A DNA stretch of 64,000 bases from Streptomyces sp. ITFR-16. Lineage in GTDB: Bacteria; Actinomycetota; Actinomycetes; Streptomycetales; Streptomycetaceae. Position numbers and translations under genes: made by a program. The stretch is from positions 2,170,001 through 2,234,000 of the forward strand of contig NZ_CP134609.1 of NCBI RefSeq assembly GCF_031844705.1, read 5' to 3'. Of the stretch, positions 42,718 through 53,735 are shown piece after piece. Within the stretch, counting starts at the first letter, position 1; each line of letters starts with the position of its first letter. The notes below the pieces were generated by a model that worked only from the letters and a program-made list of their open reading frames with translations, did no database searches and had not been told where the DNA came from.

Positions 42718-45171
42718 TCAGCCGAGGGCCTTCTCGACCTCCCGGGCCAGCTCCGCGGCACGGGCCGCGGCCAGCGGCTCGCCGTCCGTGTCCGTGACGT
42801 AGAAGGCGTCCACGGCGTTCGCCCCCAGCGTGGAGACATGGGCGCTGCGCACCCGTACCGTGCTCTGCTCCAGCGCGCGGCCGATGCGGTGCAGCAGGCC
42901 CGGGGCGTCCTGGGCGCGTACCTCGATCACCGTGGCCAGCCGGGAGCCGGCCGCCGCGACCGTGACCCGGGGCGGCGGGGCCTTCACCCCGCGCCTGCGG
43001 GGATAGGCCGCCTCCCGTTCGGCGAGGCGGGCCCGGATGTCCAGGGAGCCGTCCAGGGCGCGGACGAGATCGGCGCGCAGCCGGGCCGCCTGGGGCAGGG
43101 AGCCGTACTCGGCGGCCACCCGCCAGCTCAGGAGCAGCAGGTCAGCGGTGTCGCCCAGCTCGGTGGGCAGCTCCACGGCGCGCAGGTCGGCGGCGCGGAC
43201 CGTGAGGCGGTGCAGGGCGAGGACCCCGGCGGCGGCCGGCAGGACGCCGGGCCGGTCGGGGAGGGCGATGAGGAGTTCCACGCCGACGGGTTCGGGGGCG
43301 CCGTCCTCGGGCGGGGTCTCGGTCTGGGCGTGCAGGGCGAGGACGGGTTCGCCGGTGCGCAGGGCCTCGACGGCCAGCCGCTCCTGTTCGGCGCTGGGGG
43401 CGGCGGGCTCGGGTTCCTCGGGGGCCTCGCCCGCGAGGACGGCCGCGACCCGCTTGACCAGCTCGGTGACGAGGGAGGCGCGCCAGGTGGACCAGGCGGC
43501 GGGGCCGGTGGCGAGCGCGTCGGCCTCGGTCAGGGCGTGCAGCAGCTCCAGCGTGGAGGCGGTGCCGACCGCGCCGGCGACGGACCGCACGGTGGCCGGG
43601 TCGTCGAGGTCGCGGCGGGTGGCGGTCTCGATGAGCAGCAGATGGTGGCGTACGAGGGTGGCGATGACGCCCACGTCGTGCTGGTCGAAGCCGATCCGGG
43701 CGGCCATGTCGCGGGCGATGACCTCGCCGGCGACGGAGTGGTCGCCGGGCCAGCCCTTGCCGATGTCGTGCAGCAGGGCGGCGACGAGCAGCAGGTCGGG
43801 GCGGCCGACGCGGCGGGTGAGGGAGGAGGCGCGGACGGCCGTCTCGACGAGGTGGCGGTCGACGGTCCAGGTGTGGACGGGGTTGCGCTGGGGCCGGCAG
43901 TGCACCCGCTCCCAGTCGGGCAGCAGGCGGGTGATCAGCCCCTCGGCCTCCAGGGCCTCCCAGACCGGGACGGTGGCCTCGCCGGCGCCGAGGAGTGTGA
44001 CGAGTTCCTCGCGGGCCTCGGCGGGCCACGGCACCGGGAGCGGTTTGGCGGCGGTGGCGAGGTGGCGTACGACATGGCGGGAGAGCGGGAGTTCGGACTG
44101 GGCCGCGGCGGCGGCCGCCCGCAGGACCAGGACCGGGTCGCGCTCCGGGCGGGCGGTGCGGGCGAGCACGACCTCGCCGTCGGCCTCGACGACCCCGTCG
44201 GCGAGCGGGGTGCGGTCGGTGGCCGGGGCCCTGCCGCCGCCGAGCATGGCGCGCAGCCGGGGCCTCACCTGGCGGGCGCGCAGCACCCGGTTGACCTCGC
44301 GCCAGGTGACGTCGGTGGCGTACGAGACGGTGCGGGCGGCCTCGTACACCTGGCGCAGCAGGGCGTCGGCGTCGAGGAGGCCGAGCGAGGCGGCGACCTG
44401 GTCCTGTTCCTGGAGGGCGAGGCGGTCGGTGGCGCGGCCGGTGGTGAGGTGGAGGGCGTCGCGGGCGTCGAGGAGGACGCGGCGGGCCTCGGCGAGGCCC
44501 TCGCGCGGGGCGTCGGCGACCCAGGAGGCGGCGACGGCGCGCAGGGCGGTGGCGTCGCGCAGGCCGCCCCGGGCCTCCTTGAGGTCGGGTTCGAGGAGGA
44601 ACTGCAGCTCGCCCTGGCGTTCGGCCCGTTCGCGGCAGAGTTCGTCGAGGGCGGGCAGGCGCTTGGGGGCCTGGTTGCGCCAGTCGGCGAGGATCGCGGT
44701 GCGCAGGGAGGCGACGAGGCCGAGGTCTCCGGCGACGGGCCGGGCGTCGAGCAGCCCGAGCTGGACCTTGAGGTCCTCGCCCGCGGTCTTGCGGGCCTCG
44801 GCGGGGGTGCGTACGGAGTGGTCGAGGGCCAGGCCGAGGTCCCAGACGGGGTACCAGATGCGGTCGGCGAGGGCGGCGACGGCTCCGGCGTCGGCGGTGC
44901 CGTCGTGCAGGAGCAGGAGGTCGAGGTCGCTGCGCGGGGAGAGTTCGCCGCGGCCGTAGCCGCCGACGGCGACGAGGGCGGCGCCGCGGACGCCCGCGTG
45001 TTCGGCGGCGGAGGCGAAGAGGGCGGTCAGCCACGCGTCGGTGAGCGCGGCGAGGGCCGCACGGCGCGGCGGCCCGGACCGCTCCTTCTCCTGGAGAAGG
45101 CGCAGCCGGGCCGCCGCGTAGCCGCTGGGTCCCGAGTCCTCGGATTCGGTGGTCACTTCGGTGCTCGTCAC
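42718..45171 (-). CDS. glnD: PII uridylyl/adenylyltransferase (GlnD)
   Basis: The 817-residue protein has an N-terminal nucleotidyltransferase motif (VGGYGRGELSPRSDLDLLLL, about residue 65), a central HD domain (LLHDIGKGWPGDHSVAGEV), and two C-terminal ACT domains (LIALPDRPGVLPAAAGVL and IEVRAQDAPGLLHRIGRAL). In S. coelicolor GlnD adenylylates GlnK, encoded just upstream. GTG at 45171 is 31 nt after the glnK stop; a second GTG a few codons downstream is an alternative. Confidence 0.94.
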   Translation of the reverse strand: MTSTEVTTESEDSGPSGYAAARLRLLQEKERSGPPRRAALAALTDAWLTALFASAAEHAGVRGAALVAVGGYGRGELSPRSDLDLLLLHDGTADAGAVAALADRIWYPVWDLGLALDHSVRTPAEARKTAGEDLKVQLGLLDARPVAGDLGLVASLRTAILADWRNQAPKRLPALDELCRERAERQGELQFLLEPDLKEARGGLRDATALRAVAASWVADAPREGLAEARRVLLDARDALHLTTGRATDRLALQEQDQVAASLGLLDADALLRQVYEAARTVSYATDVTWREVNRVLRARQVRPRLRAMLGGGRAPATDRTPLADGVVEADGEVVLARTARPERDPVLVLRAAAAAAQSELPLSRHVVRHLATAAKPLPVPWPAEAREELVTLLGAGEATVPVWEALEAEGLITRLLPDWERVHCRPQRNPVHTWTVDRHLVETAVRASSLTRRVGRPDLLLVAALLHDIGKGWPGDHSVAGEVIARDMAARIGFDQHDVGVIATLVRHHLLLIETATRRDLDDPATVRSVAGAVGTASTLELLHALTEADALATGPAAWSTWRASLVTELVKRVAAVLAGEAPEEPEPAAPSAEQERLAVEALRTGEPVLALHAQTETPPEDGAPEPVGVELLIALPDRPGVLPAAAGVLALHRLTVRAADLRAVELPTELGDTADLLLLSWRVAAEYGSLPQAARLRADLVRALDGSLDIRARLAEREAAYPRRRGVKAPPPRVTVAAAGSRLATVIEVRAQDAPGLLHRIGRALEQSTVRVRSAHVSTLGANAVDAFYVTDTDGEPLAAARAAELAREVEKALG

Positions 45172-45202
45172 CCAGCTGCCTTTCCGTGTGCGGAACTGTC
45201 GG

Positions 45203-47063
<1,861 letters not shown>

Positions 47064-47259
47064 GTCCCCATGAACCGCCCGTGGCGTACCCACGCTGGCG
47101 CCTACTCTGCGGCCGGAGCCGCATACGGCGCGGTTACGACGCACCGTCGGGGGAACGACCACACGAACCGGCCACGGCGACCACCCGGTGACCTGGCAAT
47201 GGGGGGGGAGCCGAAGTCGGTCTGTGCGGGGTGGTCGTCGTGGCCGGGGCAGAGGGTGC

Positions 47260-48735
47260 CTAGACCGCTTCGACGGTCTCGGGCAGCTGTTCGATGAGAA
47301 GTTCGGTGAGCCGGGCCACCTCGGGAACGTCCCCGAAGTCCCTGGCCGCGGTGTCCACGGTCTTGCGCAGCCGGGTGTTGACGCGCTCGGAGCGGACCTT
47401 CTTGGCGACCCGCAGCGCCTTCTCGGCCGGTGCGGTGCAGGCCTCCGGCTCGCGCTTGAGGAGATGGACCGTGGCGAGGCCGATCAGATTGAGCGCGTAC
47501 GACCGCTGGTGCTCGTCGTCCTCGCCGAAGAGCTGGACGGCCTTCTGCATCACGGGCTCGGCGAGGGAGGCGTAGGTGGGGCTGCGGCCGGCCACATAGG
47601 CCAGGTCGCGGAAGGAGTGGGAGTTCTCCCCGTTGAGCTCGGCCTCGGAGAAGAAGCGGATCCAGTCGGGCTCAGGCTCGCCGTCGATGCCCGCGTCGAG
47701 GAAGGTGTCCTCGGCCATCCGCACGGCCCGCTTGCACTTGCTGGGCTGGCCCATGTTGGCGTAGGCGCGGGCCTCCATCGCATACAGCATGGCCTGTGTG
47801 CGCGGGGTGGCGCAGTCGCGGCTGCCGTACTGGGCGAGGTGGATCAGTTCGAGCGCGTCGTCGGGGCGGCCGAGGTGGATCATCTGGCGGCTCATGCTGG
47901 ACAGGACGTACGAGCCGAGCGGCTTGTCACCGGCCTCCTTGGAGGCGTGCAGGGCGAGCACGAAGTACTTCTGGGCGGTGGGCTGGAGGCCGACGTCGTA
48001 GCTCATCCAGCCCGCCAGCTCGGCCAGTTCGGCGGCGCAGCGGAACAACCGCTTGGCGGTGGCGGCCGGCTGGGGCTCCTGGAGCAGGTCGGTGACCTCG
48101 TGGAGCTGGCCGACGACGGCCTTGCGGCGCAGTCCGCCGCCGCACTGCGCGTCCCACTGGCGGAACATCGCGGTGGTCGATTCCAGCAGGTCGAGCTCGG
48201 GGCCGGAGAGGCGCGAGGGGCGGCGGGCGGCGGCGGCCGACTCGGGCTCGGCGGACCCGGTGGAGGCGACCGGCACCAGCCAGCGCTGCATGGGCTCGAT
48301 GAGGGCGGGCCCGGCGGCCAGGGCGAGGGAGCTGCCGAGGAATCCGCGCCGGGCGAGCATCAGGTCGCTGCGGGAGAACTCGCTGAGCAGGGCGACGGTC
48401 TGCGGTCCGGCCCAGGGCAGGTCGACCCCGGCCACGGAGGGCGCCTGGTGCGCGGTGCGCAGCCCCAGCTCCTCGACGGCGACGACGGTGCCGAAGCGCT
48501 CCGAGAACAGCTCGGACAGGATGCGCGGGATCGGCTCGCGCGGCTGTTCGCCGTCGAGCCAGCGCCGCACCCGGGAGGTGTCGGTGCTGATGTGGTGCGC
48601 GCCCATCTGACGGGCGCGGCGGTTGACCTGGCGGGCCAGCTCACCCTTCGACCAGCCGCTGCGCACGAACCACGATCCCAATTGCCCGTTCGGGCGCTTG
48701 CCGGCATTCGCATCGCCTGCGCCGCTGCCACTCAC
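47260..48735 (-). CDS. nsdA: NsdA-like negative regulator of sporulation and antibiotic production
   Basis: The 491-residue protein matches Streptomyces NsdA, starting VSGSGAGDANAGKRPNGQLG at the GTG at 48735 (GGGGG upstream). The N-terminal ~110 residues contain a helix-turn-helix-like part (RSGWSKGELARQVNRRARQM, then DTSRVRRWLDGE). A long helical TPR-like region follows (LFRCAAELAELAGWMSYD, then LYAMEARAYANMGQPSKCKR). In S. coelicolor loss of nsdA raises antibiotic output and speeds sporulation. Gene order next to amtB is as expected. Confidence 0.93.
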   Translation of the reverse strand: MSGSGAGDANAGKRPNGQLGSWFVRSGWSKGELARQVNRRARQMGAHHISTDTSRVRRWLDGEQPREPIPRILSELFSERFGTVVAVEELGLRTAHQAPSVAGVDLPWAGPQTVALLSEFSRSDLMLARRGFLGSSLALAAGPALIEPMQRWLVPVASTGSAEPESAAAARRPSRLSGPELDLLESTTAMFRQWDAQCGGGLRRKAVVGQLHEVTDLLQEPQPAATAKRLFRCAAELAELAGWMSYDVGLQPTAQKYFVLALHASKEAGDKPLGSYVLSSMSRQMIHLGRPDDALELIHLAQYGSRDCATPRTQAMLYAMEARAYANMGQPSKCKRAVRMAEDTFLDAGIDGEPEPDWIRFFSEAELNGENSHSFRDLAYVAGRSPTYASLAEPVMQKAVQLFGEDDEHQRSYALNLIGLATVHLLKREPEACTAPAEKALRVAKKVRSERVNTRLRKTVDTAARDFGDVPEVARLTELLIEQLPETVEAV

Positions 48736-49158
48736 TGGAACGCCCCCATCCCGCCGAATACTGTCGCGCGAACCACTATCAGAATGCCGCGAACCGATGC
48801 GGCGTGTACGGATGTTGCGCGCGATCGAACAGAAAATCGGGTTGCCTCCGGCATACCCTCGAGCACACATACTTCCATGGTTCGTGTACCGACGGTAATC
48901 CTACGATCACCCGTCCGGCGAGGGCGATCGCGGAAACGCCACCATTCGCCACCCCTTCGAATGAACGCCACCGCGGCGGGGCGCGATTCACTTGACAGAC
49001 AGCGATCAGCGGCAGGCGCAGGGTTGCACCCAGGGGCGCGCGGACCGGTCCGCACTCCCGGTCGGGCGCCCCGCGCAACCGGACCACGAGGGGCGGCGGA
49101 GTGCGGCGACCGCACTGCGGTCCGTAACCACCGGTGAGTTGGACCCGTTGGAGGGGGC
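48736..49158. other. 423-nt non-coding gap between divergent genes
   Basis: No gene was recognised here. It lies between nsdA and the prim-pol-like gene and should hold promoters for both. No operator or RNA structure could be assigned by eye. Confidence 0.5.
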
Positions 49159-49800
49159 ATGGGCTTCACGATCGGCGGCATCCGTGAGATGCGACCCGGC
49201 TCACGGCGCCGCGGCCGTGCGGCCGAGGGCACGGGACTGTGGGGCTGGGCCGTCATGCCCGGCGCCCGCGCGGCGGACGGCACCTGCTCGTGCGGGGACG
49301 CCGGCTGCCCCTCCCCCGGCGCCCATCCGCTGGGCTTCGCGGACGAGGTGCCCGCCGGGGCGACACTCGGCACGGCGGCGGCCGCCTGGGCCGAGGTGCC
49401 GGGCGCCTCGATGCTGCTGCCCGTGGGCCGCAGCTTCGATGTGCTGGAGGTCGCCGAGGCGGCGGGGCGCCGGGCGCTGGTGCGGATGGAGCGGATGGGC
49501 CTGCCGCTGGGGCCGGTCGCGGTGACCCCGTCGGGCCGGGCGCAGTTCTTCGTGGCCCCGGGCGCCGCCGACGAACTCCCCGGGCTGCTCTACCGGATGG
49601 GCTGGGACGACGCGGGCCTCGACCTGCGCGCGCTCGGCCCGGGGTGCCACATCACCGCGCCGCCGTGCGACGAGGGCGGCCTCGGCCCGGTGCGCTGGCT
49701 GCGCCCGCCGGCCCTGGACACGGCGGCTTCGCCCCCGGAGGCACGGCTGCTGCTGGGCACTCTGGCGTACGTCTGCCACCGCTGCACGCCCTGCGGCTGA
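49159..49800 (+). CDS. Degenerate prim-pol-domain-like protein
   Basis: The 213-residue protein resembles the N-terminal half of bifunctional DNA primase/polymerase-type proteins (WGWAVMPGARAADGTCSCGD, then HPLGFADEVPAG). The usual catalytic acidic pair region reads FDVLEV instead of LDVD, so catalysis may be lost. A Cys/His cluster (CSCGDAGCPSPGAH) could bind zinc, and the protein ends CHRCTPCG. It is the gene next to nsdA and ftsY in streptomycetes. Function is not known. Confidence 0.65.
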   Translation: MGFTIGGIREMRPGSRRRGRAAEGTGLWGWAVMPGARAADGTCSCGDAGCPSPGAHPLGFADEVPAGATLGTAAAAWAEVPGASMLLPVGRSFDVLEVAEAAGRRALVRMERMGLPLGPVAVTPSGRAQFFVAPGAADELPGLLYRMGWDDAGLDLRALGPGCHITAPPCDEGGLGPVRWLRPPALDTAASPPEARLLLGTLAYVCHRCTPCG

Positions 49801-49827
49801 GCCGGAGCGGACCCGCCGCCCCGACAG

Positions 49828-49868
49828 CGAGGAGCCCGGCCGCACAGGGTGTGCGGCCGGGCTCCTCG
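49828..49868. terminator. Bidirectional terminator between convergent genes
   Basis: An 18-bp perfect stem (49828-49845 with 49851-49868) and 5-nt loop lie between the prim-pol-like gene and ftsY. Confidence 0.87.
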
Positions 49869-49902
49869 TCGTCTCCGCGGAACGCGGGTTCCGGTCGGGG
49901 GC

Positions 49903-51114
49903 TCAGTCCCCGATCAGGGCGTCCACGAACGCCTCCGGCTCGAAGGGGGCCAGGTCGTCCGGGCCCTCGCCGAGTCCGACGAGCTTCACCGGCACGCCCA
50001 GCTCGCGCTGGACGGCGATGACGATGCCGCCCTTGGCGGTGCCGTCGAGCTTGGTGAGGACGATGCCCGTGATGTCGACGACCTCGGCGAAGACGCGCGC
50101 CTGCACCAGGCCGTTCTGCCCGGTGGTGGCGTCCAGGACGAGCAGGATCTCGTCGAGCGGTCCGTGCTTCTCCACGACCCGCTTGACCTTGCCCAGCTCG
50201 TCCATCAGACCGGTCTTGGTGTGCAGCCGGCCGGCGGTGTCGATCAGGACGACGTCGGCGCCCTCGGCGATGCCCTCCTTCACGGCGTCGAAGGCGATCG
50301 ACGCCGGGTCGCCGCCCTCGGGGCCGCGCACGGTGCGGGCGCCGACGCGCTCGCCCCAGGTCTGGAGCTGGTCGGCGGCGGCGGCCCGGAAGGTGTCGGC
50401 CGCGCCGAGCACGACGCTGCGGCCGTCGGCCACGAGCACCCGGGCGAGCTTGCCGGTGGTGGTGGTCTTGCCGGTGCCGTTGACGCCGACGACCATCACG
50501 ACACCGGGGGTGTCGACGCCGCTCTCCGTCTTCACGGCGCGGTCGAAGTCGGTGCCGAGCAGGGTGAGGAGCTCCTCGCGCAGCAGGGCGCGCAGCCCCT
50601 CGGGGGTACGGGTGCCGAGGACGCGCACGCGCTCGCGGAGCCGTTCCACCAGCTCCTGGGTGGGGGCGACGCCGACGTCGGCGGTCAGGAGGGTGTCCTC
50701 GATCTCCTCCCAGGTGTCCTCGTCGAGGTTGTCCCGGGACAGGAGCGTGAGCAGCCCCTTGCCGAGGGAGTTCTGCGAGCGGGCGAGCCGGGCCCGCAGC
50801 CGGACGAGCCGGCCGGCCGTGGGCTCGGGGACGTCGAGCGCGGGCGCCTCGGGCGCCTGGGGCTCGGCGGTCTCCGGGGCCTGCCCGGCGCCCTCCTCGG
50901 CCGGCGGAAGGCCGACCTCCTCGATGGTGCGGCGCGATTCGTCGCGCGGCGTCTCGGCCTCCTCGCCGACATGGGGCTCGGCGGGAGGAGTGATGGTCGG
51001 CGTGCTCGACGGTGCCGGGGGCAGCTGCTTCTTCTTGCGGCTGCTGACCACGAGCCCGCTGATCACGCCGACCGCGACCAGGGCGATGACTACAGCAAGG
51101 ATGACGAATTCCAT
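49903..51114 (-). CDS. ftsY: Signal recognition particle receptor FtsY
   Basis: The 403-residue protein has an N-terminal membrane segment (MEFVILAVVIALVAVGVISG), an acidic, Pro/Glu-rich linker, and an NG domain with VGVNGTGKTTTTGKLA, DTFRAAAADQL, and DTAGRLHTKTGLMDELGK. It docks the SRP at the membrane. ATG at 51114 is the start of the membrane segment; the frame stays open a little further upstream. Confidence 0.96.
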   Translation of the reverse strand: MEFVILAVVIALVAVGVISGLVVSSRKKKQLPPAPSSTPTITPPAEPHVGEEAETPRDESRRTIEEVGLPPAEEGAGQAPETAEPQAPEAPALDVPEPTAGRLVRLRARLARSQNSLGKGLLTLLSRDNLDEDTWEEIEDTLLTADVGVAPTQELVERLRERVRVLGTRTPEGLRALLREELLTLLGTDFDRAVKTESGVDTPGVVMVVGVNGTGKTTTTGKLARVLVADGRSVVLGAADTFRAAAADQLQTWGERVGARTVRGPEGGDPASIAFDAVKEGIAEGADVVLIDTAGRLHTKTGLMDELGKVKRVVEKHGPLDEILLVLDATTGQNGLVQARVFAEVVDITGIVLTKLDGTAKGGIVIAVQRELGVPVKLVGLGEGPDDLAPFEPEAFVDALIGD

Positions 51115-51221
51115 AACCCACCCAGTATCAGTCACGTGCGGCGGCAATCGGGGTACGGGCCGCGCCACGGAATGCGGCCGGGTGTTATGCACCGTATGCC
51201 GGTAAAGGTACGATCCTCGCC

Positions 51222-52613
51222 GTGGAGACCCGTGGCCTGGACCCCGTGCCCGACAGCGAGCGCACCGGCCGGGTCCGGACTCTCTTCCCCACCTGGGCGG
51301 CGGCCAATATGACCGTGCTGCTGCTCACCATCGGCGCGGGGCTCGTCGTCTTCAACGGGCTGGGCTTCTGGCAGGTGCTGGCCGTCGCGGTCACCGCGCC
51401 CCTCGTCTCGTTCGGCCTGGTGGGGCTGATCTCGGTCGCGGGGAAGCGTGGCGGGGTCCCCGGCATGGCGCTCTCCCGTGCCGTCTTCGGCCAGCGGGGC
51501 AATCTGGCCCCGGGCGCCCTGATCTGGGTCGCCCGCTGGGGCTGGGAGACGGTGAACGCCGTCACCGGGGCGTACGCCCTGCTGGCGGTGCTGGACCTGC
51601 TCTTCGGTATCCGCTCCACCTCGGCGCTGATCATGGTGACGCTGCTCGCCTTCGTCGCGAGCAGCTTCCTGCTGTCGGGGCTCGGCTTGCGCGCGCTGCG
51701 GGTGTGCTGCACCTGGTCGGCGTATCTCTTCGGCGGGTTCAGCGTCCTGGTCCTGGCGCATCTGGCCGCCACCGCCCCGTGGCGGGCGGTGCTGGACCGG
51801 CCGGCCGGGACGACGTCGATGATGATCGCGGGGGTCGGCACCCTGGCGGCCGGCGGCATGAGCTGGGCGCCCGCGGGGCCGGACTTCACGCGCTATCTGC
51901 CACGCACCGCGTCCGGCGGGGCGATGGTCGCGGCGGCCGTCGGCGGAGCGGGCATCGTCTTTCTGCCGCTGGTGCTGATGGGGGCGGTGATGGCGGTGGG
52001 AACTCCGGGGCTGGCCGTCACGCGTGATCCGGTCTCGTTCATCGGCGCATTGCTGCCGGACTGGATCTCCGTTCCCTATCTGGTCGTCGCGGTCGTCGGC
52101 ATGGTGCTGATCAATGCGATGTCGATGTATTCGGCGGGATTCACCGCGCAGACCCTGGGATTCACGATCCCGCGCGCCTGGGCCGTCGGGGTGAATGCCG
52201 CGATCAGCCTGTTCCTGGGATCACTGCTGATGCTGGTGGCGAGCAGTTTCCTCGACTCGTTCGTCTCCTTTCTGAATCTGCTCGCGGTGACGTTCTCCGC
52301 GTGGATCGGCGTGTTCGGCGCGGATCTGCTGCGGGGGCGCGTCTACGACCCGGTGGCGCTGATGGACACCACTCCCACCAGCGCGTACTGGTACACGGGC
52401 GGCTTCTCCCCGCCCGCGGTGACGGCCTGGGCCGTCGGGCTCGCGGTGGGGCTGCTCTTCACCGGCGTGGAGTGGTTCAACGGCCCGCTCGCCGCCACCT
52501 GGCCCGGCCGCAGCGGTCTGGGCTGGGCGGTCACCATCGTCGTCTCGGGCGGCCTGTACGCGGCCCTGCCCCGGCCGGCGGCGCCCGTGCGCTCCGCACC
52601 CCTACACTTCTGA
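51222..52613 (+). CDS. NCS1-family cytosine/purine permease
   Basis: The 463-residue membrane protein has about twelve hydrophobic segments. It carries NCS1-type sequences such as the N-terminal WAAANMTVLLLTIGAGL and GGMSWAPAGPDFTRYLPR. The likely substrate is cytosine, a purine or a related heterocycle, transported with a cation. A GTG at 51222 starts the protein. It is followed after a palindrome by the flavin oxidoreductase gene. Confidence 0.85.
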   Translation: METRGLDPVPDSERTGRVRTLFPTWAAANMTVLLLTIGAGLVVFNGLGFWQVLAVAVTAPLVSFGLVGLISVAGKRGGVPGMALSRAVFGQRGNLAPGALIWVARWGWETVNAVTGAYALLAVLDLLFGIRSTSALIMVTLLAFVASSFLLSGLGLRALRVCCTWSAYLFGGFSVLVLAHLAATAPWRAVLDRPAGTTSMMIAGVGTLAAGGMSWAPAGPDFTRYLPRTASGGAMVAAAVGGAGIVFLPLVLMGAVMAVGTPGLAVTRDPVSFIGALLPDWISVPYLVVAVVGMVLINAMSMYSAGFTAQTLGFTIPRAWAVGVNAAISLFLGSLLMLVASSFLDSFVSFLNLLAVTFSAWIGVFGADLLRGRVYDPVALMDTTPTSAYWYTGGFSPPAVTAWAVGLAVGLLFTGVEWFNGPLAATWPGRSGLGWAVTIVVSGGLYAALPRPAAPVRSAPLHF

Positions 52614-52624
52614 CGCTGCGTCAG
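52610..52624. promoter_or_regulatory. Palindrome CTGACGCTGCGTCAG between permease and oxidoreductase genes
   Basis: A perfect 15-nt palindrome with a single central base lies directly at the end of the permease gene and 46 nt before the oxidoreductase start. It looks like a binding site for a dimeric (TetR-type) regulator. Confidence 0.5.
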
Positions 52625-52670
52625 CTAATGTCCGGGCTCGCCCAGCCCGCCCGGCGAAGGGGACAGCGTC

Positions 52671-53636
52671 ATGGCCTTCACAGTCGTCCGGTTCAACCTC
52701 GTCGATCCCGCCGCCACGCCCGATTCCCTCTCGGAGCGCTACCGGGCGACGCTGGAGATGGCCGCGTACGCCGACGCGCACGGCATCGACACCCTGCAGA
52801 CCGAGGAGCACCACGGCGCCGCCAACTCCTGGCTGCCCTCCCCCTTCGTGCTCGCCGGAGCCGTGTTCGGGGCCACCCGACGGATCGCGGTCACGGTCTC
52901 GGCGGTCATCGGGCCGCTGCACGACCCGCTGCGGCTCGCGGAGGACATCGCGGTGCTGGACCTGCTGAGCGGGGGCCGGCTGGTGACGGTCGCGGGCATC
53001 GGCTACCGGCCCGAGGAGTACGAGCGGGCGGGCGTCGAGTGGGGCAGGCGCGGCCGGCTCCAGGACGAGCTGCTGGAGACGCTGCTGACGGCGTGGACCG
53101 GGGAGCCGTTCGAGTTCCGGGGCCGTACGGTGACAGTCACCCCGCGTCCGTACACCCGCCCGCATCCGCTGCTGCTGGTGGGCGGCAGCTCACGGGCGGC
53201 GGCGCGGCGGGCGGCCCGGCTGGGGCTGCCGCTGTTCCCGAGCGCGCATCTGCCGGAGCTGGAGGCGTACTACCACGAGCAGCGGGCGGAGCACGGCACG
53301 GAGGGTTTCTGCATGATGCCCGCGGCCGAGACCCCGCTGCTGCACGTGTCCGAGGACCCGGACCGTACGTGGGCCGAGTACGGCGAGCACTTCCTGCACG
53401 AGGCGCGTACGTACGCCTCCTGGCAGTCCAAGGACATCCGCTCGGCCGTCCGCTCCGGGGCGACGACGGTGGCGCAGCTGCGGGCGGAGGGCGTCTACCG
53501 GATTGTCACCCCCCAGGAGTGCACGGACCTGGCCGGCCGGCTGGACAGCCTGGTGCTGCATCCGCTGTGCGGCGGCATGCCGGTCGAGGAGGGGTGGCGC
53601 AGCCTGCGGCTGTTCTGCGGGGCCGTCGGCGCCTGA
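52671..53636 (+). CDS. LLM-class flavin-dependent oxidoreductase
   Basis: The 321-residue protein is a luciferase-like monooxygenase: RFNLVDPAATPDSLSE, then EEHHGAANSWLPSPFVLAGA and LDLLSGGRLVTVAGIGYRPEEY, with a final LGLPLFPS. Members oxidise substrates with reduced flavin supplied by a partner. The substrate is unknown. GAAGGGGA precedes the ATG. The position after a nucleobase-type permease suggests, but does not prove, a linked pathway. Confidence 0.82.
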   Translation: MAFTVVRFNLVDPAATPDSLSERYRATLEMAAYADAHGIDTLQTEEHHGAANSWLPSPFVLAGAVFGATRRIAVTVSAVIGPLHDPLRLAEDIAVLDLLSGGRLVTVAGIGYRPEEYERAGVEWGRRGRLQDELLETLLTAWTGEPFEFRGRTVTVTPRPYTRPHPLLLVGGSSRAAARRAARLGLPLFPSAHLPELEAYYHEQRAEHGTEGFCMMPAAETPLLHVSEDPDRTWAEYGEHFLHEARTYASWQSKDIRSAVRSGATTVAQLRAEGVYRIVTPQECTDLAGRLDSLVLHPLCGGMPVEEGWRSLRLFCGAVGA

Positions 53637-53640
53637 GACG

Positions 53641-53680
53641 CGTACGGCCCCGGATCGCGGGCGCGATCCGGGGCCGTACG
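53641..53680. terminator. Bidirectional terminator between convergent genes
   Basis: An 18-bp perfect stem (53641-53658 with 53663-53680) and 4-nt loop lie between the oxidoreductase gene and glcP. Confidence 0.87.
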
Positions 53681-53735
53681 GTCTTCGAGGGGAGGGGCAG
53701 CGGGGGCGGGGTGGCCCCGGCCGCCCGGACCCGCC

